Origin: Gymnothorax reevesii
Taxonomy: Eukaryota; Chordata; Actinopteri; Anguilliformes; Muraenidae
DNA length: 64,000 nucleotides
Assembly (NCBI GenBank): GCA_029721435.1
Contig: CM056573.1
Location: 99,811,447-99,875,446 of the forward strand
Direction of reading: 5' to 3'
Below the pieces are notes generated by a model that was given only the letters and a program-made list of their open reading frames with translations, was not told the DNA's origin and searched no databases. Shown here piece after piece: positions 21,303 to 33,300 of this stretch (its first letter is position 1; each line of letters starts with the position of its first letter). The position numbers and the translations under genes are program-made.

Positions 21303-24300
21303 CTGCAAAGAAAGACGAAAAGAGAAACAAGACGATCAGTAGATGGCAAACATCAGGACAAAAAGTGTGCAGCACTGGAACAATTTCATTTGCCACTTTT
21401 TTCACTTTTTTGTGACATGACATCATGCTTCCTTCCTTTTCGTGAACTTGGGTGAACCAGGCTAGCCACCCAAACGTCACTGATATTTTCAAAACAGTCT
21501 GTGTTTGCCCCACACAAAACTGTTGTGTTTTCTGTCCCGCGCAAACTGATTGATACCGCTCTCTTATTGGCCAGATCTAATGGCTTTTATCAAACTTGGC
21601 CGATTTTAGTCTTTACAGCCATCTCCTAATGTAACCTGGGTTGGCATTGCAGAGGCACATCAAATGCCAATAATAACCATAGACATTCAAAAGCAGAGCT
21701 CTGAAAATCATACAAGTACACGAGAGAGGCTTGATCACAAATACTTTAAAATAAATCCATGCACTATAATTTCCTTAACAGTAGGGTACAGAGTTGTTTT
21801 GAAACTTCCAGCGGCGCCACATGCTGTAAATGCAAGGGGCAGAGGCACAGGTCATGTGGGTCTGTGAATGAAGGCACTAACTTATGCATGCAAATTCTGA
21901 TCGACACATGCAATCATAACAAGTTCACATAAAGCAACAATGAACACATCAACGGTTTGCCCTTATTACAATAATTTTATATATTTTTTTTAATTCATCT
22001 GCCATAAACAGGAATAGAGAAGTCTCATATGAGGGGGGGGGGGTTGATTTTTACTCAGTCATTAATGAGCACAAACACACGTGCTCATATTCGCACACAA
22101 AAACACACACAAGTGCAAAGGATTCGTTGATCAGCTGCCAAGAAGCCTCAAGCCAAGGGGAACCAGAGAGATAAACAAGAGGCTGACACTCTCTCAGGAG
22201 TCCTGGAAGCTCACACTCTCAGCCATGGGCAGAGACTTCACCTTGTTGTTCAAGAGTTACCACCTTGCTCTGCGGCAGAGGCAGTCTTCCCCTCAGCCCT
22301 CAAGGAAGGTGACACAAACCCTACACCCCAATTGTCCACATTACTCCCCAGTACTGGGCTGCATTACCAACCCAAGTCCTTGCCCCAGCCCAGCTGTTGA
22401 CAGAAACAGAACCAAAAACACACAGCAGACGGCTTCAATCAACACTGCAAGCAAAACATATATAGCAAACAGCCAGGGCAAAGAGAGGACAGCAGAGGCC
22501 AGGCCATGAACCAATCACCTCACAACTACACATTCAGAAAACAGAGGCGCACAGCGACAGACATTCCAAGCACAGGTAATGAACTGCATGCTGTCTCCAT
22601 GCCAAGGTCATTTGAAAAGCACTGGAGCATCTCAAAGTACCTGCTCTTAAAGTACTGCATCTCCAGGCGTCTGATAACATTTAGTGAAAAAGGCTGCAGA
22701 TACTAGCGTTCTTTGCTGGGAGGGGAACCAATGGGATTTTCAACTATTTCGAGGATAATGATATCAGTCCTATTGAGAAGGAGAGATAAGATAATTGCAC
22801 TAAATAGGATTAGGGAGCTCTGGAGGCAGGACTGTGACTGACTTGAAAAGATATGTCCAATGTGAGTTAAGGCTCTTGTCTCTGAACCCCATTCAGAATC
22901 AACAGGGCTGCAGGGGCGGTGTATTACAAATGGTGCAGGTTAAGACATCTAATGCATTTAAAGCCTCAATTAACTTTTTGGAACTGATCTTTGCAGGGTT
23001 AGTGATTTAAGGACAATTTACTCAATATGATGGCCAAAAACAAGCAGATTCCTTGGTTATCAGACAGAAACACATTAAAAATCTGCTCATGGATAACACA
23101 CAATGAGCCATTCACTCTAATTTTTCCTTCATATCCATATTTATATGGAATGAGTTTCCACTGGCTTTCAGATGAGCGCAAAGAAAAATTGCACGTCATT
23201 GCATAAGCCAAGCTGGCTTCAAGCAGTTTCCAGAACATTCTCCATAGACCAGTTCTGTACTTTATCCCTATAAAAATCAAGAGCTGCTATCAGCTTTCTC
23301 AAATGCCCTAGAGAATTTTAATAGCCCCACTTTTCAGTTGTAGCATTTATTAACCAGCACCTAAGGATATTTTGACAAGTAGCATGTGAGACACGTGGTA
23401 GTCAAGCTTCAGTTTTTTTTTTTTTTAAACTCTAAATTGAAGGACTGTTAAATAGCTTGCTAGAACATACAAAGATGGTGTGGGTGGACAATGTCTGGGT
23501 TTACCCAGAGCAGATGCGTGGGGTGTTTGCCCACTGGATTTTCAGCAGGAACAACGGCCCCTTTACTGGCAGCACTTAGTAACCAAATGCAGTAATGACC
23601 CAAGCACCTCTCCATGCAAACCTGATAACAGCCAGACAGCAAATAGCACCCAGTTTCCCTGGTTACCAATTTAAACAGGTACACACACTGGGGCAGTCAA
23701 ACGCAGACACAGTTCAGAAAACAAAAACGACTGCAGACGGCCGCCCCATAAGTGCGCTGATAGCATCAGCATTTGCAAGATATCTTGGGATTTTAATTTG
23801 GATGTTTACGTGATGAGACCATTCTAAATGCTACAACAGTTCCTCAAACTGCAAACATGCAGGGGAGTTCAACCATGAATACCAGCTCTGAGAAGCTCGC
23901 GACAAAGTGTTTTGTGCAGACTGGTTCAGATATGGATTGAAACAGTAGTGATCTGCAGTCATAAGCATCTGCCGGTCCCTGTCAGAGAGCATTGACTGGT
24001 GGCCACAGTTCTCTTACAAGGTTAATGTTTTTGCATTTGGCACATGTATCATAATTTGACACAATTCACGCGCCACCTTAAATAAAAATGACGCATTGGT
24101 CTAAGCGCGGGCACCATAAAGGCTGTGTTCTCCCCACTGCGGCTCGGGTTCGATTCCGGCTCGGGCCATTTGCCACATGTCTTCCCCATTCTTCTCCCCA
24201 ACTTTCCCATCTCTCTCTATGGCATAAACTATCTAATGAAGGAGAAAATCCCAAAAAATAACCTTAAAAAAAAATTGCCAGTTTTTGTGAGCGGCACATA

Positions 24301-27300
24301 ATTTTGCAATTTTTGAGGCAGACGCATCTGCAATTCCCCAAACACATATTAAGCCCCTTTGGAACTTTGTCAGAAGCCTCATCCTGTTCTAAGATTATAG
24401 AAAATGGCTGCAGGTTAGACCTGTTTTAAGCAGACGCACACTTCCAACTGGCATTCACAAATTAAGAGCAATCACCAGTATTAATGCTTTTGTAATTGTG
24501 GTGTAGATTCTTCAAATTTCTTGTATATTCACAAAGGATTCTAGATACTTCCAAAGATGAGCCAGTGCAATTCTACAGTGATTTATCAGAGTGTTTTGTC
24601 AAACTCCTTAAACCTCATAACTATGCAAACACATTACACATTATGCAATACAATTCTGAGAGCTCATTTAGTTTGTTTTTCAGCTCTCCAGTGAACTCAA
24701 ACACAAAGGACTGCCAGGCCCTTCAGCTGCTTTCAAACAGCAAACTTTTTTTTTAATTCAGAAAGTCCCCGAGAGTGACCTTTTACGAGAGTGGAGTCAG
24801 TCAGGTGAACATGGCATTGTGGGTAAGAGTCACATTACTGGCTGCCGAACGTGACTCACAGGCTAAATATAGACGCAGATATAAACAGAGCGCGGAGTTT
24901 ACCCAGACACACAGTGTGCTCTCGCACGAGCGCTGCACAGCCGCTCTGTATCTGCGCTGCCTCTTTCTCAAAGCTTCTACGCCAGACACACAGACTTATC
25001 TGCCAAACGCTCTGCATTCATCAACATCCCCCCAAAAGCCTGCAGTATAACTGATTCTACCGCACGTTTTAAGGGGTCCCAGGGGCAGGAGGTTAAGAAA
25101 GGGGGGGGGTAATGTTTTCTTTTCTGAGTCGCAGGCATAGGGCGGGGGGGGGGTCAGATGGAAGATAAGCAGTGCAGGTCCTATACCGAACACAGCAGAC
25201 ATGGTGGACATTCGATCTGCTTTCAGCACTCACACTGACAGCACCTCCTGAAGGCTTAAGGCTCAGGCTGGAGGAGGGATGAATTTCAGACCCCCTCCTT
25301 TAATAAAGCCTGTAACCCGATTCCCCTAACACCCCCCCCCCCCCCCCCCCCTAACCCCAACACCACTCTTCACCCGCAGAGATTACGGCTGCCATCCCAT
25401 AATTGTCGCCATCACCGATGCCACGGGTGACATTGACTCCCCTTATTCACCTCACCTTTGCCTCGGGTACTAAACCATCTCTGTTAGACCGAAGAGCAAT
25501 TTACCTTTCAGCAAGAGTACATTCTTGTGCAAGCTGAAGTAATGTCATGCCATGGCATAGGCTCAGAGTTATCAAAGGGCAGAGAAGGTAAATGGTGGTG
25601 GGAGGGGCCCAAATCTGATCGGTTCCAAGATAAACTGACTTTTTTAGGACAGAATGAACGCAGGTACGATGTATAGACCCCTCGTCATGGATCGGTTTTT
25701 CTGGTGAAATACTACTGCAAAAATAATGAACAGAAATTACATAGAGAAGGAAAAAACAGAGGGCCAAAGTCAATTTTCTAAGGTCAAATTCAACTATCCA
25801 AAATACATCTCCCACGGACCAGTTTATCCACAATAAACAGACTTTTAAGGACAAAATGAATACGGGCACAATGTATGTATTGTCACGGATCAATTTTTCT
25901 GATGAAAATAAAATGCACAAACAGTAATCAGGGTCGAAGTCCATTTTCTGAGGTCAAATTCAACTAACGAAAAATGTGTCTCCCCAAAATCATATCAAAA
26001 GCAGGCCGGGATAGCACTGCAAACATGAACCACTCTACTGTAAATCAATCTTTGTGACTCACATTTCGAAAAGGGCGAAAGAGAAAACAGATCTTCGCCT
26101 TGCTCACTTGTTTTTGGTTTTCGTGCGCAAGAAAATCTTTCTTCACCCACCGCCCTGCCAATCACTCAGTTATCAAATACAGGCCTGCACGCCAAGGTAT
26201 CACCAGGTCTGGGAAATGAGCCATTCAGGTAAGTTCTAGAGGATCCCGTGTATCGCACAATAAGGATGACACATGGCAGTCACCCGGAGCATTTGCAGGG
26301 CTACAAAAACACATCGGATCAGGCAGAGGCAGCGTTTCTCAGTATTCCATTGCCTGAAGCGACTTACCTGCCTTTTGACTGACAGCTTAATTTCACTGCT
26401 TGTCCTGTCACGCCGCCTTACTAAGAATAGTAACTTCTGGGTAACTGGAGGATCATGCGTCCAAAAATCACATAAAAATCTGTCTGGGTTTCGTTTCTCA
26501 ATGACTTGACCTCAACAGCTCACCACTGGAGCCAACCATTATTATGGCAGCCCCATGCCTTACCCCACCAATTACAGGCTCTTATATATAGAACCAGTTT
26601 AATGGGAACCACACTTGCTCCTCGACAGCACCGAAACACAGTCATTATATCACATTTTAAGTGTATAATGTAGCATACATAACCCCCCCATTTAACTACA
26701 AATCATTTGTTACGGCTAACATTCTTTTAAAAATTTGTAACAACTGTTGAAAGGAGACAGAGGCTAGAATTCCGTTGTCTTCCCTTACCATACTACCCGC
26801 TTTTGACCGTAGATTTGGATCCCAGGCTTGTTTATTTCAAATTCAGCGTGACTGTTTGTTAATATGAATGAAAAGCTGCCACATCAGCTCAGCTTGCTGT
26901 TGCACCTGATGCCAGCTCAAGTTATAGAGCTGGCACGTTATCCTTGCTGCCACAAAAGAATCGAGGAAATAAACACAGGTGTGTGATATCATTGTTGCTT
27001 CATATGCAGGAAAAAAAAAAATCTAATTCAAGTGGAAAAACAATTGAAGCTCTGCCACTGTAGTTGCAGAACATTCCAAATGCATGAGATATGATATACT
27101 AAACTATGCCAAGTTATATGGCTCAGGCTTGGCAAAAAACAAGTTCATACCTCACAGCTTGTTTTCCCTCTATATTAATTACAGCGACACAAGTGAATTT
27201 TGGCCTCATGCCTCTCGGTCTTTCGTGAGCCCCTGATCCACCCTCCGATAGTGTCTTCTCCTAACAATCATGTCAGACAGTGTAGCATGTGAGTTTTTGT

Positions 27301-30300
27301 GAAGTCACAGAATTTGTTTAGTTTCCAACTCATCATTATCCAAAAGAAAATACCACCACATAAATCTAACGGACCGAAAATGTATGGAACAACTTTGAAG
27401 AAAGATTACAGTCAGAGGAATCGGATGCCTTGTCCTCCTGCTAAATCCAGTAGGCTCCATGAAAAAAGCCCAAATAAATGTGCCACTGCGTGCAACCCAG
27501 TTTAATGGCTTGTGAAGGAGTAATTGTTCAGTTTATTTTTAAACAGAGCTGCAAGATGAGCCCCAGCCTGTGTGGGTGTGGGAGAACCCAAATTGCTCTA
27601 AAACTGAACCCTTCAGGCAGCCAGTGCCCCAGCCCAGCTCCACTGGAGCCCTGCAGGGAGGGAGTGAGTGAGTGTCTGAGAGAGTGAGTGAGAGTGAGAG
27701 AGTAAGTGAGTGAGAGAGTGTGAGTTTAGTTTAGTTTATTGGTTAATTTAACAGGGGCCGTGTACAGAACAGATCATGTACCAGAGTTAGCTCTATTGCT
27801 AATTTTCATCAGTGGTGCCCGAGCAGGGTGCTAAACTTAAAAACATTACACAACAACAAACAGACAATACAGACACTTCCACTTCCATAAGGACAACATT
27901 AGTAATACATTCAACAATGACAACAGCATACTAATCACACAGTGCACAGTACTTGTTAAGTTCAGTTAAAACAAGATCAAAGATCGCATGACTCATTCTC
28001 CTTCAACCAGGCCTTAAGAGATCATTTAAAGCTGTTGAGGTTTACAGAGTCTCTGATGTGAAGTGGGATTGAGTTCCATTTTTGTGCTGCTTTAAATGAA
28101 AATGCTGATTGTCCAAAGGCCGTCCTTCTATATTGAGTTTGACAGTCAACTCTCACTGAGGCCCTTGCATTTTCCCTGCAGAATGACATGCATTGCTTGA
28201 GGGGTGGTGGTGCAAGGTTATGTATCAACTTATACATTAAGCACATCAGCATAGCAAAGAAAATTTGTTTTCCTTTAAGAGTTATGTTTTTTCAGATTGT
28301 GCAGTGATGGTAATTTCTTGGCTTTTTATCAAGCACTTTCATAGCCTGTTCATAGAGGGTATACAGTGGTTTCAGTGTTGTCACACCTGACTGGCACCAA
28401 CAAGTACAGCAGTAAGATGGATATGAGAAGATCATTGAGTGCAAGAACAATTAGGCAGCAGACCTAGATAATTGGTGCCTGATGTGCCTATAATTATTTA
28501 AGTTGGCTCTGACACCTTTGACTATTTTTTAATATGGTTTCTAAAAGCCAAGTTGGAATCAATAATAATGCCTAAATATATAAAATTGTCAACGATTTTT
28601 ATAACCTCTCCCTTAACAAGCAAGTCTGGTTGGTGCTGATTATAATTTCTCATGTTAGAGAAATATGTACCTGCTGTTTTATTCACATTCAGGGTAAGAC
28701 AGCTATTAGTTAACCTATCAGACACTTTATCTAGTACAGCAGTACGTTTTGATGCAGCCAGCTCTCTGCTTTTTGCATGTGTGTAGATGACTGTGTCATC
28801 TGCATACATTTAGATATTGACCTACGGTCAGATCAGAGGTAAATCATCAATATATAAACTAAATAACAGTGGTCCTAAAATTGAGCCCTGTGGCACTCCA
28901 ATGGTGCTATCAACTAAGGGAGAGGATACCTCAGCAACTCTAATACACTGCTTCCTTGAGTCTAAGTAGGATTCTATTCATGCCAAGGCTTTGGATGAGA
29001 AATTTTACTTTGACAGCTTAAATAAGAGAACATTGAGGTTGACTGTGTCAAAGCCTTTTTTAAAATCAAGGTAGACCGTACCAATGACACCTCCCCCATC
29101 TAGCTTAGCTTTAATCTGCTCTATGAAAAAGCAGTTTGCCGTCTCAGTTGAATGGTACTTTCTGAACCCAAATTGCATTGGGTGTAATGGAAAGTTGTCT
29201 TGATTTAAATAGGTTACCAGCTGGTCACAAACTACCCTTTCAGCTACTTTAGAGATGATGGGTAGTGCAAAATTCCTGTTTCATTAATGCCAACACTTGT
29301 TCTTTGAGCCATGGCAGATTTAGTTTTTTCCTGGAGTATTTAATATCTTTACTGAATTCATTTTTAATGCTATTAATCATGTCCATGAAGTCCCCTGAAG
29401 CATCATCGTGGTTATCTGTAGTCAAGATTTTATTCCAAGAAAGCTGCTTAAATTGGCTTTCAAACTCATTGATGAGCCTTTTTGGTATGGTGTTTAAAAC
29501 CCTTTAACTTTCTTGCCTGGTTTAGTTAACTTCCTTTCAAAGTCTTTTTAAAATACTCATAAAACATTAGTGGATGAAGGTGGTCTGTATACACAAATTA
29601 CAGAAAATGACATGCGGTTAGATAAAATAATTTTTACTGGTATGGATTCCATATGCATACATCTCAGTTCAATTTTTTTTCAGTTTATGTTTCTTTGACA
29701 TAAATCAATAACCCACCTCCTCTGCCAGCTACTCAGTCTTTTCTAAAAACTTGGTAGCCAGGTACTATGAATGCAGCATCAAATGATGAGGCTTTGAGTC
29801 ATGACTCTGATATGCAGAGAAAGTCGAGGTTCGATTCCATGATGCGAGGCAACAGATGTTTAAGTGACCTTTGAGAAGCTCCTTTGGCTTTGCGAGTGGG
29901 TCCTATAGAACTTTTGCATGGTTTGCCGTTTGTAAAAACAGGTCGCGTTGCACATTCATGGATAGTTTACCACACATTTTGGGGGCATAGGAATCATCGG
30001 GTTCACCGGTGCAACAGACATACCAGAGGACACGGATGGATTTTTATTATGGTGCTGCGGCATCTCGGCCATAGAGTTACCTGTAGTACCTTGTCCCTTA
30101 TCTGTTGCATGGAGTCATACGCCGAGGATCACCGGTGTAGTTTGCAGGTTTAGATGGACATCGCCCACGAGTAAGAGGGTGACTGGGTGGTAACTGTCTG
30201 ATCTCCTTAATTGGTGAGAGGATGGCCTTTCGCACTCCCTAGATCAGAGCTGCTTTGTTGGACTCGTTGCCTTTCCATCATTCAACAACATGGAGTAGGA

Positions 30301-33300
30301 TGTTAATTGACTGCGTGGGTTGAAGAAAAGACATTCCGTTTGTTTTCTCTATGCTGGAGGTGTGTTGTTGCCCAACAACATCGTACAGATAAGATCAAGA
30401 TTATACATATTATAGTCATATAAATTATGACTATGACTGGTTGGATCAAATCAGTGATCATTTGTCTTTGTTTGGCATTGATTTTAGGACAAAAACCAAG
30501 CTTATTATTCATTAGTTTTGGGTCAGCGGAGCCAGCACCTGTAGCACCTGCCTTGCTACCTGTGCGTACCGCCATGTCTGCCATGTCATTTCAGTAACAG
30601 GGCCGGCGAACCGAGGCAGGCTCATTTGGAATGCATGTGCCAGAGGGTCCGGGGATCCGTCGGACGGTTTGGGAAGAGATACTCCGCAAAGGCCGGGCAA
30701 ACTGAGAACTAATATATAGACTTACGTTTTACACAGTGTTTTCAGGAAATGTGGTTGTGTAACAGTGTGACTTGACTTTTCTAGCTACCTCACCTAGCAT
30801 GTTCAACTGTGTGCAAGCACTGGATGTTGACTACTGTGCAGACTACAGAGTGAGAGAGAGAGAGAGTGAGCAGGTGAGTGAGAGAGAGAGTGAGTGAGTA
30901 AGTGTGGGAGTGAGAGAGAGAATGAGTGAGTAAGTGTGGGAGTGAGAGTGAGAGAGAGAATGAGTGAGTGAGTGTGGAAGTGAGAGAGTGAGTGAGCGGG
31001 AGAAAGAGAGAGAGTGAGTGTGAAAAATATGAGGGCATTAGACACAAATACTTTGAAAAATTCCACTCCAAAATTCAAAACTTCCAAAAATGACCCAACA
31101 ATATAAAAATTCCTATAGTGCTTGGAGAAGGAGAGACAGCAGCAATCGCTGCGCAATATGTGGCAGCCTGTCACAGCCTGAGGGACAGGGCGATCCATCA
31201 GCACACCCTCAAATACTGCACCTGCACAAAATCTGTTTTTTTTTTTTTCATTTCTTCTTCAAATATTATAATATTATAATTTTATTTTCCCAATTTTTTT
31301 TCTTTTATCTCATTTATTAATGTATTCTTTAATATGTCATGTTTGCATTGCATTTTTTTATACTTTATATATACACACTGCGTATGTGTTGTGTGTGTGT
31401 GTGTGTATATATGTATGTATATGTGTATGTATATATCTTTCTCTGTTCAAAAAAATAAAAAATAAAAAATTCATGCTTTGGCAATAATGTATGCATAATG
31501 TATGTCATGCCAATAAAGCTCACTTGAATTGAATTAAGTGGGCGGGTGAGAGAGTGTGAGTAAATGAGTGTGGGAGTGAGAGTGAGTGAGAGATTGAGCA
31601 GGAGAGTGAGTGAGTGAGTGAGTGAGTGAGAGGGAGAGAGTGAGATAGTGAGTGAGCGGGAGAGAGCGAGAGAGTGAGTGAGTGAGAAAGAGGGGGGGGA
31701 AACTCATGTTCGGGTGTCTCTGGCAGGACTTGCTGGTGACTCCCTCACCGCAGCCGCTCCCCAGGCTCACGAGTTTGGCTTCGGGTTACAACATGTTTAT
31801 CTTGTCCAGCCACTTCTGCTTTTCTTCCAGTGTGTCCGCGCGCGTGCCCGTGCGTGTGTGTGTGTGTGCTTCTTCCTTTTCTTTCAGATGAGTGCACACA
31901 CACACACACACACACACATCCTTGTACTTATATCTTTGTGAGGACATTACATGGACTTCCATTCATTTTTCTGTGTCTCTACAGCCTTTCCCTAATCTTA
32001 ACAGTAAGCAATGCATGCCTAACCCAAACCATTACCCTAACCTTAACCTATCCCTAATTCTAACCTAAACCCCTAACCTTAACTAATAAGTCACAATTTG
32101 CCTTTGTAGTTGTGAGGACATTTTGTCCAGTCCTCACTTCCCAAAAATGTCCCCACTGTAGGAAAAAAAAAAAAAACGTTTTTTGGTTCTCACTTCGTAG
32201 CAAGTTCAAGAACGTACACACACACCACAGTCACATCTGCAAAAACACACACAGACACGCGCGCACACACCACAATCACATGCACGTGCACGCACACACA
32301 CACACACAAACCACAATCATGTGCCCGCACACACAGACACACACATATACACACACAAACTATCAGACGTGAATGCACACACACACACACACACACAAAA
32401 ACGCATATACACGCTACAGACACACACGCACACACACATATATATATGTTGCAATACTCGCTACCCAATGACAAAGGCTCTTCATTCAGATTCAATCACT
32501 AATTAACTATTGCAGAAAGGCTTTGTTATTATAACTCCTCCTAACAGAGGCCAGATTAAGGGCTGATGCAGTTCAGGTGAGCGCAGCAGCACTCGACCGC
32601 ACAAAGCCGTATTGCAGCGCAGCATTAAAAGGGATCATTCCTGGACAAAAGAGAGCAGGACAGTCACATGGGCTGTTTCCCCAGCACCTGTGGGCACCGG
32701 GCTTGTGAGGGTTTGGGAAAAACAGGAAGTTGGGAAAGAGAAGGTCTTGAGGGATGAGGGGTGGGGGTGGTCAGAGGCTCTGAGGGAACAGCTGCCTCTT
32801 GGGGTCAAACAGCAGAGGTCAGGACACATGGTCACGAAATGAGAAAAAAAGTTCAGCCCTAAAAATGGGAATTCGGCCTCTCTGGATGATTCTGTAGCGC
32901 TGTACATGGCTGATAATTACCCGTAATGCACTGAAAAAGTGATGATGTCATTTTGAGGACAACTTGCCATAGCCATGGCAACTGGTTCACACCAAATGAA
33001 CCAAACCATAACCAGACAACTAGCACAATGTTAATCGCCATGGCCCTCGTGTCTATGTATGGAATTAAGGTTTATTTTCAGTGATCTTAAACCCAAAATA
33101 TGCTCATTCTAAAAGAACAGAAAGTATTTCTCACAATATTTTTGATCGTCAAATATAAGGCATTTTGTGCCGTGTGTTAAGTGTACGAGCGAATGTGCTG
33201 CTACGCTGTGAGCGTGAACCATTGTCAGAGGAGTGAGTATTGACCACAGCCAAAGTGATGTTGCACTTTTTCAGTGCATAGCGATTAGCATCTGGGAGGA

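Noticed and set aside
22081..22509. 142-codon plus-strand frame in bmf intron 3
   Set aside because: Biased composition, no domain, antisense to the gene.
24097..24157. A and B boxes as a possible tRNA gene
   Set aside because: No closed acceptor stem and a SINE body and tail follow. The same reasoning applies at 6060-6130 and 58180-58262.
25501..25944. 147-codon minus-strand frame
   Set aside because: Kept open by a tandem duplication; no recognisable protein.
30303..30700. Two overlapping minus-strand frames of 93 and 62 codons
   Set aside because: They lie in the presumed 5' region of the L2-type LINE and show no ORF1 motif that I can identify.
30803..31204. Ser/Leu/Thr/His-rich minus-strand frames (SLTHSLTHS-like), also at 31534-31770 and 33831-34274
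   Set aside because: They are translations of the GAGT simple repeats, not proteins.
31830..32506. THTHTH and CVCVCV frames
   Set aside because: Translations of CA/GT microsatellites.
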